Shown here piece by piece: positions 9,937-19,614 of a stretch of DNA of 62,338 nucleotides (the first letter of the stretch is position 1; every line of letters starts with the position of its first letter). The stretch is from an uncultured Pelagibacteraceae bacterium (GTDB taxonomy: Bacteria > Pseudomonadota > Alphaproteobacteria > Pelagibacterales > Pelagibacteraceae), in NCBI GenBank assembly GCA_902546765.1, contig CACCLG010000006.1, positions 1-62,338 of the forward strand. Direction: 5' to 3'. The notes below the pieces were generated by a model, which saw only the letters and a list, made by a program, of their open reading frames with translations, did no database searches and was not told the DNA's origin. Position numbers and translations under genes: made by a program.

Positions 9937-11228
9937 TATTTTAATACTCTCTTAAATATATAATTAATATTTTTAAAGTGTTTAGAATATGTAAATATTT
10001 TTTTAATTTTTGTTTCAGAAATTCTCTCAGTAATTTTTATGTCATTTTTGACAAGATCAATCAAATTTATATTTTTTGCAAAACTAGATTTTGCATGTCC
10101 TTGAACTAGTCTGTAAGCCTTCTCTCTTTGCATTCCCGATTTAGTTAATTCAAGCATTAATTCTTGTGAAAAAACTAATCCCTTCGTAAAGTTTAAATTT
10201 TCTAGCATTTTTTTTGGATAAACTATCATTTTATCTAAAATACTTGCCAGTCTAACAAGAGCAAAATCTAGCGTTATATTTGCATCAGGTCCAATATTTC
10301 TTTCCACACTTGAGTGCGAAATATCTCTTTCATGCCATAGTGCTATATTTTCTAAAGCAGGCATAACATAACTTCTGACCATTCTGGCGAGACCAGTTAA
10401 ATTTTCACTTAATATTGGGTTTTTTTTATGAGGCATAGCGGAAGAGCCTTTCTGATCTTTAGAAAAAAATTCCTGTAATTCATAAACCTCAGATCTTTGA
10501 AGATGTCGTATTTCTGTAGCAACTCTCTCAACAGAGCCTGCAATAATACCTAATATTGCAAAATAATGTGCATGTCGATCCCTTGGAATAATTTGTGTTG
10601 ATATAGGCTCAGGTTTAAGTTTTAATTTTTTTGCAACGTAAATTTCTATTTTTGGATCTATATTTGCAAATGTTCCAACTGCCCCTGAAATAGCACAAGT
10701 TGATACTTCCTCAATTGCATCTTTAAGTCTTATTTTATTACGTTTAAACTCTTCGAAAAAAGATGCAAGTTTAAGTCCAAAGGTTATTGGTTCGGCATGA
10801 ATACCGTGACTTCTACCAATACAAGGTGTCATCTTATATTTTTTTGCTTGTTTTTTTAAGACTGATAAAATTTTATCTATATCTTTTAATAAAATATTTC
10901 CTGATTGAACTAATTGTATATTAAAACTTGTATCCAAAACATCAGATGAGGTCATTCCTTGATGAAGGTATCTTGCTTTAATTCCAGCCTGTTCAGTAAT
11001 TGATGTTAAAAAAGCAATAACATCATGTTTTACTTTTGCTTCAATATCATGAATTTTTTTGACTTTAATTTTGCCTTTTTTCTTAACAATTGAAGCTACA
11101 CCTCTTGGAATTATTTTGTATTTTTCCATTGCTTCAGCTGCTGCAATTTCTACATCAAGCCAAATTTTATATTTATTTTCTTCTGACCAAATATTGACTA
11201 ATTCTTTTCTTGAATATCTAGATATCAT
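9936..11228 (-). CDS. purB: Adenylosuccinate lyase
   Basis: A 430-residue fumarase/aspartase-superfamily enzyme that releases fumarate from SAICAR and from adenylosuccinate. The superfamily signature GSSAMPHKKNP near residue 265 is intact. The QGMTSSDVLDT and GRSHGIHAEPITFG segments carry the substrate-binding and catalytic histidine residues. It overlaps map upstream and purC downstream by a single base. Confidence 0.97.
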   Translation of the reverse strand: MISRYSRKELVNIWSEENKYKIWLDVEIAAAEAMEKYKIIPRGVASIVKKKGKIKVKKIHDIEAKVKHDVIAFLTSITEQAGIKARYLHQGMTSSDVLDTSFNIQLVQSGNILLKDIDKILSVLKKQAKKYKMTPCIGRSHGIHAEPITFGLKLASFFEEFKRNKIRLKDAIEEVSTCAISGAVGTFANIDPKIEIYVAKKLKLKPEPISTQIIPRDRHAHYFAILGIIAGSVERVATEIRHLQRSEVYELQEFFSKDQKGSSAMPHKKNPILSENLTGLARMVRSYVMPALENIALWHERDISHSSVERNIGPDANITLDFALVRLASILDKMIVYPKKMLENLNFTKGLVFSQELMLELTKSGMQREKAYRLVQGHAKSSFAKNINLIDLVKNDIKITERISETKIKKIFTYSKHFKNINYIFKRVLK

Positions 11229-12004
11229 TAAATTTTATATGGAGGTCCTTTATAACCTTTAACAGATTCTGTAAAAATTTCATAAGAATCCTCTGTAATT
11301 CCTATAGTATGTTCAAATTGTGCTGATAATGATTTATCTTTTGTTACAGCTGTCCAACCATCATTTAAAACTTTAACATCATATTTCCCATCATTAATCA
11401 TTGGTTCTATTGTAAAAGTCATTCCGGGCCTGAGTTCAACTCCTGTATTTTTTTTTCCATAATGTAAAATGTTAGGTGGTTCATGAAAAATATTACTTAT
11501 TCCGTGACCACAGAAATCTCTTACAACTGAATAACCTTTTTCTTCAACATAAGATTGGATTTCGTAACCTATATCACCTAATCTCTTACCAGGTTTTAAC
11601 ATTTTAATTCCACGCATCATAGACTCGTATGTTGTATTGATTAAATTAGTTGCTTTTACAGATACATCTCCAATTACAAACATTCTACTAGTATCGCCAT
11701 AATATTCATCTACAATCGCAGTAACATCAACATTGATGACATCACCCTCTTTTAAAATTCTATCTGAAGGAATTCCATGACAAACGACATGATTTAATGA
11801 GGTACATAATGATTTTTTAAAACCCCTATAAAATTGTGGAGCAGAATAACCACCGTTATCTTTTATGAATTCATAACCTAAAGCATCAATTTCATCAGTA
11901 GATACACCTTCCTTTATTTCATTTGTTAGCATGTCTAAAGTTTTTGCCGCAAGATTTCCTGCAATTCTCATTTTTTCAAACTTTTCTGAATAATTATTTT
12001 GCAT
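11228..12004 (-). CDS. map: Type I methionine aminopeptidase
   Basis: A protein of about 258 residues that removes the initiator methionine from new proteins. The metal ligands can be placed: the two aspartates in NVDVTAIVDEYYGDTSRMF, the histidine in GHGISNIFHEPP, and glutamates in TIEPM and FEHTIGIT. I choose the ATG at 12004; the frame is open one codon further (TTG), but ATG is the better start. The gene overlaps the 3' end of sfsA by 11 nt and the start of purB by one base. Confidence 0.95.
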   Translation of the reverse strand: MQNNYSEKFEKMRIAGNLAAKTLDMLTNEIKEGVSTDEIDALGYEFIKDNGGYSAPQFYRGFKKSLCTSLNHVVCHGIPSDRILKEGDVINVDVTAIVDEYYGDTSRMFVIGDVSVKATNLINTTYESMMRGIKMLKPGKRLGDIGYEIQSYVEEKGYSVVRDFCGHGISNIFHEPPNILHYGKKNTGVELRPGMTFTIEPMINDGKYDVKVLNDGWTAVTKDKSLSAQFEHTIGITEDSYEIFTESVKGYKGPPYKI

Positions 12005-12683
12005 CAATTATTTTAATTTTTTTTTCAATTTTAATTTGTTTAGAATTTAAGGTGCATCTATATGCTAAAAATTTTACACCAGCTTTTCTTGCTTCGATAT
12101 AACCCTCAAAATACTTAGGATCAATTTCTTTTGCTATTCTAAAATTATTTATACCCTGAATTTGAGTTAAAAATAAGACATATGGTTTATAACCTTTTTT
12201 GATTGAATTAATTAACATTTTTAAATGTTTTAAACCTCTTTCAGTAATCGCATCAGGAAATTCAGCAACCACATCATCAGCTATCAATGTAACATTTTTG
12301 ACCTCTAATAAACTTTTATCGCACAAAAAATCAAATCTTGTATCTGATGAATATTTAAATTCCGGCTTAATGCTTCGAGTATTTTTAAATTCAGATATTA
12401 ATTTATTTTCTAAACCATGTTGTACAATTCTATTTGCTCTATGCGTATTTACACCAACTAATTTTTTTTTTACCTTTATTAGCTCAAGTGTAAATTTAAG
12501 TTTTCTTGAAGGATCATTTTGTGGTGAAATCCATACCTCATTTCCTTCATCTAAAAGACCTTTCATAGAACCTGTATTTGGACAATGAGCTGTTACAATT
12601 TTATTATTTACTTCTATATCAGCAAAAAATCTTTTATATCTTTTTACTAATTTGCCTTTAATAAGTGTATTGGTAAAATTCAT
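11994..12683 (-). CDS. sfsA: SfsA family DNA/RNA nuclease-like protein
   Basis: A 229-residue SfsA protein (sugar fermentation stimulation protein A), recognised by RYKRFFADIE, VTAHCPNTGSMKGLL, EVKNVTL and FPDAITERGLKHL. The family has an OB-like N-terminal part and a PD-(D/E)XK-like core; its cellular role is still unclear and earlier reports describe nucleic-acid binding. It is the first gene of the purine operon. Only 21 nt separate its start from the divergent cinA-like gene, so the two promoters must overlap or lie in the genes. Confidence 0.92.
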   Translation of the reverse strand: MNFTNTLIKGKLVKRYKRFFADIEVNNKIVTAHCPNTGSMKGLLDEGNEVWISPQNDPSRKLKFTLELIKVKKKLVGVNTHRANRIVQHGLENKLISEFKNTRSIKPEFKYSSDTRFDFLCDKSLLEVKNVTLIADDVVAEFPDAITERGLKHLKMLINSIKKGYKPYVLFLTQIQGINNFRIAKEIDPKYFEGYIEARKAGVKFLAYRCTLNSKQIKIEKKIKIIDAK

Positions 12684-12704
12684 TAATTTTATTTATATTT
12701 GTAA

Positions 12705-13457
12705 ATGACTAATAAAAAAGAAATAAATGCAGGGATTTTAATTATTGGAAATGAGGTCCTATCTGGACGTACTAAAGATGTTAATACTAGCACTCTTGCA
12801 ACATGGTTAAATTCATTAGGCATTAAGGTAAATGAGGTAAGAGTTATCCCTGATGATCAAAAAACAATTATCATTACTGTAAACGAATTAAGAAAAAAAT
12901 ATACCTATGTATTCACAACCGGAGGGATAGGTCCTACACATGACGACATAACATCAGAATCAATATCGAAGCTTTTTAATGTTGAATATAATTTTCACCC
13001 AGAAGCTTTTAAAATATTAGAGAGCTATTATAAGCCAGGCGAATTCACTGAAGGACGACAGAAAATGGCTAAGATGCCAATAACATCAAAATTAATTTTA
13101 AATCCATCTAGCGGTGCTCCTGGATTTTATATAGAGAATGTATTTTGTTTACCAGGAGTTCCTTCGATAATGCAATCCATGTTGGGAGGATTAGAAAATG
13201 TTTTAATTGGGGGAGATCCAATATTAAGTTCTACTATTAATTTAAGAACAGTTGAAAGTGAAATCGCAAAGTCATTAAGTAAAGTACAAGATAACAATAA
13301 AGATGTTGATATTGGAAGTTATCCTTTTTTTAAGGCAGGAAAACTTGGTGTTTCAATTGTATTAAGATGTACAGATCAAAATAAAATTAATCAATGTAAT
13401 GATCAAATAATAAACTTTGTTAAAGAAAAAAAAATTGAAATTGTTGAGAAAGATTGA
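12705..13457 (+). CDS. CinA N-terminal-type (molybdopterin-binding fold) protein
   Basis: A 250-residue protein matching the N-terminal domain of CinA (competence/damage-inducible protein A). GILIIGNEVLSGRTKD and TTGGIGPTHDDIT are the classic motifs of the MoaB/Mog-like fold, which in CinA acts as an ADP-ribose/nicotinamide nucleotide pyrophosphatase. The C-terminal PncC-type deamidase domain is missing, as in other short forms. It heads a + strand group with the next gene overlapping its stop. The family call is firm, the reaction is inferred. Confidence 0.9.
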   Translation: MTNKKEINAGILIIGNEVLSGRTKDVNTSTLATWLNSLGIKVNEVRVIPDDQKTIIITVNELRKKYTYVFTTGGIGPTHDDITSESISKLFNVEYNFHPEAFKILESYYKPGEFTEGRQKMAKMPITSKLILNPSSGAPGFYIENVFCLPGVPSIMQSMLGGLENVLIGGDPILSSTINLRTVESEIAKSLSKVQDNNKDVDIGSYPFFKAGKLGVSIVLRCTDQNKINQCNDQIINFVKEKKIEIVEKD

Positions 13458-13864
13458 TGCTTTACTTTGCATACGGAAGTAACCTTAACCATTTTCAAAT
13501 GAAGAGAAGATGCAAAGATAGTATTTTTCTTAAAAAATATGAGCTTAAAGGTTTTAGATTAAATTTTAGAAGCGAATACAGAGCTGCTGATATAGAGAAA
13601 AAAAATAATTCTGTAGTACCCGGTGCTTTGTTTGAAATATCTAAAAGTGATGAAAAAAAATTAGATCTCTATGAGGATTTCCCCATTCTATATAAAAAAA
13701 TGTATTTTAAATATTACAATAAAAAAGTGATGACTTACATTATGCCAATAAAGTCAGAATTTAGATATCCAACAGAAAGATATTTAAATGTTATAAAGCG
13801 AGGATATAAAGACTGTAAATTAGATAAAACTTTTTTATTTAAAGCTCTAAATCCACAAAAATAA
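13457..13864 (+). CDS. Gamma-glutamylcyclotransferase-like (AIG2/GGCT fold) protein
   Basis: A protein of about 135 residues with the family start MLYFAYGSNLN and MKRRC, and a conserved acidic patch LDLYEDFP where the catalytic glutamate of the family lies. Proteins of this fold release 5-oxoproline from gamma-glutamyl compounds; the natural substrate here is unknown. I use the ATG at 13457, whose A is the last base of the upstream TGA; an in-frame TTG lies one codon upstream. Confidence 0.8.
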   Translation: MLYFAYGSNLNHFQMKRRCKDSIFLKKYELKGFRLNFRSEYRAADIEKKNNSVVPGALFEISKSDEKKLDLYEDFPILYKKMYFKYYNKKVMTYIMPIKSEFRYPTERYLNVIKRGYKDCKLDKTFLFKALNPQK

Positions 13865-13867
13865 ATT

Positions 13868-14560
13868 ATGTCAAAAAAAACTGACAATCTATTAAAGGGT
13901 TTTTATGATGTTTCTCCCTTACTGTTACCAGTAGTCCCTTTTGGTATAATCTTTGGAGCAATTGGTATAGAGTTAGGTTTTGGCCCGTACACAACTTACG
14001 CTACATCTATAATAATTTTTAGTGGGGCTAGTCAGATAGTTTTTTTTCAACTTCTATCAAATGGTGCATCCTCCTTAATTGCAATAACATCATCCTCAGT
14101 CGTTAGCACTAGACATCTATTATACGGAGCAGTAGTTGCACAATATTTGTCAAAATTATCTTTAATGTGGAAGATATTTTTATCATATTTGTTAACTGAC
14201 CAAGCGTTTGCTGTTTCGCAAGAATTTTTTAAAAAAAATTCAAACGATGAATATAAACATTATCATTTACTTGGTGCTGGATTAACTCTGTGGATAGTAT
14301 GGCAATTGACAACAGTTATTGGAATTTTACTTGGTTCTATTGTGCCGGAAGAATTAGGTTTATCATTTACTATACCACTTACTTTCTTAGCTTTACTTAT
14401 TAATTATTTTAGAAAAATAGATCATCTAATTGTAATTTTTCTATCAGGACTGTCATCTATTTTATTTTACGAGGCTCCATTAAAATCTTACATTATATTA
14501 TCTTGTGTAATCTCATTATTTATCATTTTTTTAATTAACAAATTTCAGAAAAAAATATGA
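13868..14560 (+). CDS. azlC: AzlC family branched-chain amino acid exporter, large subunit
   Basis: A 230-residue inner-membrane protein with several hydrophobic helices. PVVPFGIIFGAIGIELG, IIFSGASQIVFFQLLSNG and STRHLLYGA are AzlC features. AzlC works with the small AzlD protein in export of branched-chain amino acids and analogues. The azlD gene follows with a 4-nt overlap. Substrate preference cannot be read from the sequence. Confidence 0.92.
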   Translation: MSKKTDNLLKGFYDVSPLLLPVVPFGIIFGAIGIELGFGPYTTYATSIIIFSGASQIVFFQLLSNGASSLIAITSSSVVSTRHLLYGAVVAQYLSKLSLMWKIFLSYLLTDQAFAVSQEFFKKNSNDEYKHYHLLGAGLTLWIVWQLTTVIGILLGSIVPEELGLSFTIPLTFLALLINYFRKIDHLIVIFLSGLSSILFYEAPLKSYIILSCVISLFIIFLINKFQKKI

Positions 14561-14871
14561 CTATTTGGATATCTATAGTGATAGCAGGGATTATTAATTA
14601 CTTAACAAGATTAGGATCTATTTTATTAATTAAACCTGAAAAGTTAAGCGAAAGTGCAAAAAAAATATTAGGATATGTACCATCTGCAGTATTCCCTGCA
14701 ATAATCTTTCCGGCTGTATTTTTAAATGAAACAAATACAATTGTACAAATTAATGATCCAAAAATTATTGGGTTTTTTGTTGCTATTGTAATTGGGTATA
14801 TAAGTAAAAATATTATTTTAACAATTATAGCTGGACTAATATCATATTGGATAGTTATATTTTTATTTTAA
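14557..14871 (+). CDS. azlD: AzlD family exporter, small subunit
   Basis: A 104-residue membrane protein with about three or four helices, ITRLGSILLI-like N-terminal region (NYLTRLGSILL) and LGYVPSAVFPAIIFPA, which match AzlD. Overlap of its ATG with the azlC stop (ATGA) suggests coupled translation and a fixed ratio of the two subunits. Confidence 0.9.
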   Translation: MTIWISIVIAGIINYLTRLGSILLIKPEKLSESAKKILGYVPSAVFPAIIFPAVFLNETNTIVQINDPKIIGFFVAIVIGYISKNIILTIIAGLISYWIVIFLF

Positions 14872-14873
14872 AT

Positions 14874-16166
14874 ATGTATTTACACTCAAAACTTCAAAAT
14901 AGATCTAAGCCTATTAAAATTGGATTTATAGGATGTGGTAAATTTGTTTCTATGTTTTTAGCTCAGTACAATCAATTAGAAAAAATTCAAATAGATACAA
15001 TTGTTGATGTAAATATTGAAAAAGCAAAAAAAAATTGTCTTAATAGCGGTCTAAATGAAAAAACAATAAGTAATATAAATTTTACAAATTCATTAGATAA
15101 TACTCTTGAAAGAGATATTGAAATTTACGTTGAAGCAACAGGCAATCCAATAATTGGGACTGTGCATGCAACAAAAATAATTAATAATAAAAAACATATA
15201 ATTTTAGTAAATGTTGAAGCGGATGTTGCGTGTGGAAAATTCTTATCAGATTTAGCAAATAAAAATAATGTTGTTTGTTCAATGGCTTATGGCGATCAAC
15301 CATCTTTAATTATGGAACAAATTGAATGGGCTAGACTTAATGGATTTCAAGTCATTTGTGCCGGCAAAGGGACTAAATATCATCCTACATTTGAATATTC
15401 TACACCTGAAACTGTCTGGGATCATTATGGACTAACAAAAGAAAGAGCTGAAAAGGAGTCTGGAATGAACCCTAAAATGTTTAACAGTTTCTTGTGTGGA
15501 GATAAATCAGCCATTGAAATGTGTGCTGTTAGTAATGCTGCAGACTTGAAATGTCCAAAAGACGGTTTAACATTCCCACCAGTAGGTGTTTATGATATTG
15601 CAAAAAAACTTATTCCAAAAGATGAAGGTGGTTTAATTGATCATAGTGGACAAGTAGAAGTTATTTCTAGTATTGACCTTGATAAAAATGAAATTGAGAA
15701 TGATTTACGCTGGGGTGTCTACATTGTTATTAAGGCACAAAATGAATACGTTAAAAATTGCTTTAAAGATTATGGAATGGTAACAGACTCATCAGGAAAT
15801 TATTCAGCCATATGGAGACCATATCATTATATAGGACTTGAATTAGCTCAATCAATTTATTCTATATCTCTAGATTTAAAACCGACTGGATTTACAAAAA
15901 ATTATAATTCTGATGTTGGAGCAGTTGCAAAAAAAGATTTAAAAGCAGGTGAAAAGCTCGATGGAGAAGGTGGATTTTGTGCACGAGGTAAATTAATTAG
16001 TTCTCAAAAATCTAAAGAAGATGGCATCCTTCCACTTGGCTTAACAGATAACGCAATTGTTAAAAGAAATATTAAAAGAGATGAATTAATTAGACTTACT
16101 GATGTTGATATTGATTTACCAAAAGAAGTTTTAGAGGCTAGGGAATACCAATATAATTTACTTTAA
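14874..16166 (+). CDS. NAD(P)-dependent oxidoreductase with C-terminal SAF domain
   Basis: A protein of about 430 residues. The N-terminus has a Rossmann glycine motif (KIGFIGCGKF) like that of homoserine dehydrogenases, followed by EVYVEATGNP-like sequence (IYVEATGNP). The C-terminus (about 345-425) has a SAF-type domain (VGAVAKKDLKAGEKL, GKLI, LPLGLTDNAIVKR). Such proteins are found near sugar and amino-acid catabolic genes, but the substrate is unknown. I use the ATG at 14874; an upstream TTG would overlap azlD. The stop codon overlaps that of the convergent TPR gene by 9 nt. Confidence 0.8.
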   Translation: MYLHSKLQNRSKPIKIGFIGCGKFVSMFLAQYNQLEKIQIDTIVDVNIEKAKKNCLNSGLNEKTISNINFTNSLDNTLERDIEIYVEATGNPIIGTVHATKIINNKKHIILVNVEADVACGKFLSDLANKNNVVCSMAYGDQPSLIMEQIEWARLNGFQVICAGKGTKYHPTFEYSTPETVWDHYGLTKERAEKESGMNPKMFNSFLCGDKSAIEMCAVSNAADLKCPKDGLTFPPVGVYDIAKKLIPKDEGGLIDHSGQVEVISSIDLDKNEIENDLRWGVYIVIKAQNEYVKNCFKDYGMVTDSSGNYSAIWRPYHYIGLELAQSIYSISLDLKPTGFTKNYNSDVGAVAKKDLKAGEKLDGEGGFCARGKLISSQKSKEDGILPLGLTDNAIVKRNIKRDELIRLTDVDIDLPKEVLEAREYQYNLL

Positions 16167-17858
16167 TTTTTTTTCTAAAAGTTCATAAACTTCATCGTTT
16201 ATAAAATCCCAATTACAAAATTGTTTTTGATTAAAAAGTTTTAATTTATTATAAGGATTAAACTTATTAAACTCACCCCATCTCCAGTCTGGATACAAAC
16301 ATAAAATTCCCCAAGTTTCTATATTTAGTGATGATGCCAAATGAAGAATGGATGTATCAGAAGAAATAACAAGATCTAACTTTGATATTAGAGAAGAAAG
16401 TTCATCTAACTTATAATTACCACAATCAATAAGGTTTGAAGATTTAAAATATTCTAAATCTCTTTCCCATACTTCGTTTTGTAAAGCATAAAAATTTGCG
16501 TTTAAACTAAGAATTTTTCTAAAATTATTGAGTGGTATTGATCTATAAGGCTCATTAGGTCCTAAAAATGAACCTGACCATACTAAACCAATATTTTTCT
16601 TTGAAAAATCAATTTTATTTTCTAATTCTATTTTTTTCTTATGATTAAACTCTATAAGACTTTCCTCAAGGTTAATTTCTTCTTTATAAAAAAATTTAAT
16701 GAGAGAACCTAAAGATATTTTAAAATCAAATGTTTGATTTTTACACTCGTCGTATGTTTTAATATTAATGTTTTTAAGATCTTTAAATAGATTTTTAATA
16801 TTTTCTTGAACAACAAAAGTTATTTTATTTGAGACTTTTGATAATGGTATCAAATATTTTGAAAATTGAATTGAATCTCCTAAACCCTGCTCATTATAAA
16901 CTACTATTGATTTATCTTTAATATTTGTTCCATCCCATTCACTCATATCCTTAAAATAATTAGATAATTTAGATTTTCTAAACTCATAATATTTCCATCC
17001 TTCGTCAAAATTTCCTTCGTATAAATATCTAATACCAAGATAGTTGTAAAAATCTGAATTATTTTTAAGTATTTCTCTTGATTGATTTAATAATTCATTT
17101 CCTTTATCGCTCTGACCAGAATTAAAATAAAGTCTTATTAATGTTATTAAAAATTTAGTGATACCTTTATTATTTTCTAATATTTTCTCAGCTTCTTGTA
17201 ATTGATTTTTAAGAATTAAAAATTCTGCTTTATTATGTAAGAATTCGGTATAATTACTATCTATAGTTTCTGCTTTTTTAAAGAATTCTTCAGCTTTACT
17301 TTCATCTCTAAGAGATAAATAGCAAAGTAAAATATTATTAATTAAAATTTTATTATTACTATCTAGTTCTAAAGCTTTAGAAAAATATTTTACTGAAGTT
17401 TTTGGTTTACCTTTTCTAAGAAATATATTGCCAATATTATTAAAGCCTCTTTTTTTATCACTACCGTCTGTATTAATATATATTTCGTAATATTTAATTG
17501 CTTCATCATAATTTTTATTCAATTCATTGGCAGATCCAATTTGAAAAATATTTAATGGGTTTTTGTTATCTAAATAATATAATTTAATAGAATAATTCAG
17601 CAATTCTTTAAATTTTTTACTAATAGTATAAATAACGCAAAGGTTCCTTATTGGATCTTGAAATTTATCATCGATTTCGATTACTTTTAAAAAAAATTTC
17701 TCAGCCTCTGCTAAATTTTTTTTCATAAAATTTATAACACCAATAAAATTATAAATTATTGACTTATCATTTGAATTTTCATTTAATTTGCAAAGCTCTA
17801 ATGCTTTATCTAAATTTTTGTTTTTAATATTTTCAGCTATGAGCTCTAATTGATTCAT
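16158..17858 (-). CDS. TPR protein with glycosyltransferase-like C-terminal domain
   Basis: A 566-residue cytoplasmic protein. Residues 1 to about 290 consist of TPR-type helical repeats (for example KNLAEAEKFFLKVIEIDDK, GKPKTSVKYFSKALELDSN). The C-terminal half (about 300-566) resembles GT-B ADP-heptose/O-GlcNAc-type transferases: GLGDSIQFSKYL, GLVWSGS, and DLVISSDTSILHLASSL followed by WGIL. It may glycosylate a protein or surface polymer. It lies 34 nt after the sugar phosphorylase gene on the same strand, but a role in glucosylglycerate metabolism is not shown. Confidence 0.78.
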   Translation of the reverse strand: MNQLELIAENIKNKNLDKALELCKLNENSNDKSIIYNFIGVINFMKKNLAEAEKFFLKVIEIDDKFQDPIRNLCVIYTISKKFKELLNYSIKLYYLDNKNPLNIFQIGSANELNKNYDEAIKYYEIYINTDGSDKKRGFNNIGNIFLRKGKPKTSVKYFSKALELDSNNKILINNILLCYLSLRDESKAEEFFKKAETIDSNYTEFLHNKAEFLILKNQLQEAEKILENNKGITKFLITLIRLYFNSGQSDKGNELLNQSREILKNNSDFYNYLGIRYLYEGNFDEGWKYYEFRKSKLSNYFKDMSEWDGTNIKDKSIVVYNEQGLGDSIQFSKYLIPLSKVSNKITFVVQENIKNLFKDLKNINIKTYDECKNQTFDFKISLGSLIKFFYKEEINLEESLIEFNHKKKIELENKIDFSKKNIGLVWSGSFLGPNEPYRSIPLNNFRKILSLNANFYALQNEVWERDLEYFKSSNLIDCGNYKLDELSSLISKLDLVISSDTSILHLASSLNIETWGILCLYPDWRWGEFNKFNPYNKLKLFNQKQFCNWDFINDEVYELLEKKLK

Positions 17859-17892
17859 ATAAATAGAATTTAATATTATTTAACAATAATGT

Positions 17893-19614
17893 TTATTTAT
17901 TTGAAAGCCAAATTGTTTCAAAAGGTTTTAAATTAATAGAATTTAAAATTTTAGGTTTGACATTTGAATCTATTAAATTTTTAAATTTGTTGTATTTTTT
18001 ATTTATTTTAGCATTTTGTAATTTTGAAGTTAGATTAGTTATACATAAAATAGTTTGTTTTTTATCTAAACTAACTCTTTTAATACAAAAAAAATTGTTA
18101 CCTAGATTAATATTAGTTCTGTGAGCATTAGGGTGAAACGCTTTTTGGTTTTTTCTTATTTTAAGAAGGTATTTTAAAGTTTCAAATATGTAATACTCTT
18201 TTGAAGAATTGCTTTTAATTTTTTTTAAAATATTTAATTCGTTCCATTTAAATCTATTAACATCTCTATTATTTCCAGTAATTACATATCTTGCTTCATC
18301 GTTTGATTTACCAAATAATGAGTTAAAATATATGGCTGGAACACCCTCAAAGGAAAACATAATTGCATGTGCAGCCATATACCTTTGAAAATTGTATAAA
18401 CCCTTTTTATCTTTATCTGAGACTTTTAATGCATCAAAAACTGTAATATTTGACTCATAAACTTTCTTTTTATTGTTATTTACTTTTCTATAGGAAAATT
18501 TTGATCCATTTTTTTTTAATCTTAATAATAATTTTTTTATAGATCGATTATTAATTATACCTTCAAGCGGTCTCATTCCTATGCCATCGTGAGAAGCAAT
18601 AAAATTTAAATAAGAATTTCCTTTTTTTGTTTGTGGTAATTTTTTACTCCAAGCATTTAAGTACGACCCATTTTCGAATAATAAAGAATATATTAAGAGA
18701 GGTGGCAGAGTAAAATTATAAATCCAATTAGACTCATCATTATTTCCAAAATAGCTTAAGTTTTCTTTTTCAGGCAGGTTTGTTTCAGTAACAATAATAC
18801 TTTTTATACTTAAAGAGTCAGAGACAATCCTTAAGACTTTTACAATTTCGTGTGTTTGTTTTAAATTTATGCATTTTGTACCACTTTTTTTCCAAAGATA
18901 TGCAATTGCATCTAACCTGAAAATTGTTACTCCATTTTTAATTAAATTTAACATTATTTTAATAAATCTTAATAAAACCTTTGGATTATAAAAATTAAGA
19001 TCTATTTGATCATCACTAAAGGTTCTCCAAAGATATTCTTTTTTTTTAAATATATTAATTTCCTTTAGTAATTTATGATCTCTTGGTCTTACAACTTTTG
19101 AAGTATTGAACTTTGAATTAACTAATAAAAAATAATCTTTGCCAGGTTTTTTTTCTTTTAAAAAATTTTTAAACCATAAACCTCTAGCTGATGCGTGATT
19201 TATAACCATGTCCGCCATAATATGTGCTTTTGAAGAAAAGTTTTTTATATTTAACCAATTACCAAATTTACTATCTATTTTATAATGATCTTTAACTGCA
19301 AAACCACTGTCACTGCTAGATGGATAAAATGGAAGGAAATGTATTGTATCAATAAACTTATTTAATTTTTTATTAAAAAATGCCTGAAAGGTTTTTAAAT
19401 GTTTTTTATTTTTTGAATAAATACTATCGCCATAACAAATCACCATCGTTGTTTTTTCTGAGACAAACCAATTTTTCTTTTTATTATTTCTATTAAAATG
19501 ATTGATTATTTGTGAGATTTCCTCCGCAATAAGATCAATCTCATTTTTGGGTAAAAAATTGTATATTTGATTTAATTTAAAACTAATTTTTCTTTTGTTT
19601 ATCTGAGATAACAT
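17893..19614 (-). CDS. GH13 sugar phosphorylase, probably glucosylglycerate phosphorylase
   Basis: A 573-residue GH13_18-type enzyme of the sucrose phosphorylase group. Motifs in order: DMVINHASARG, FRLDAIAYLWKKSG with the nucleophile aspartate, IIVTETNLP with the acid/base glutamate, and IASHDGIGMRPLEG. The length is closer to YcjM-type glucosylglycerate phosphorylases than to the roughly 500-residue sucrose phosphorylases. It directly follows the synthase gene (one-base overlap), so phosphorolysis of glucosylglycerate to glucose 1-phosphate and glycerate is the best reading. Sucrose or another glucoside remains possible. Confidence 0.8.
   Translation of the reverse strand: MLSQINKRKISFKLNQIYNFLPKNEIDLIAEEISQIINHFNRNNKKKNWFVSEKTTMVICYGDSIYSKNKKHLKTFQAFFNKKLNKFIDTIHFLPFYPSSSDSGFAVKDHYKIDSKFGNWLNIKNFSSKAHIMADMVINHASARGLWFKNFLKEKKPGKDYFLLVNSKFNTSKVVRPRDHKLLKEINIFKKKEYLWRTFSDDQIDLNFYNPKVLLRFIKIMLNLIKNGVTIFRLDAIAYLWKKSGTKCINLKQTHEIVKVLRIVSDSLSIKSIIVTETNLPEKENLSYFGNNDESNWIYNFTLPPLLIYSLLFENGSYLNAWSKKLPQTKKGNSYLNFIASHDGIGMRPLEGIINNRSIKKLLLRLKKNGSKFSYRKVNNNKKKVYESNITVFDALKVSDKDKKGLYNFQRYMAAHAIMFSFEGVPAIYFNSLFGKSNDEARYVITGNNRDVNRFKWNELNILKKIKSNSSKEYYIFETLKYLLKIRKNQKAFHPNAHRTNINLGNNFFCIKRVSLDKKQTILCITNLTSKLQNAKINKKYNKFKNLIDSNVKPKILNSINLKPFETIWLSNK

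Noticed and set aside
12199..12588. 129-codon + strand frame inside sfsA
   Set aside because: sfsA matches its family over the entire length and this frame has no ribosome site or recognisable content.
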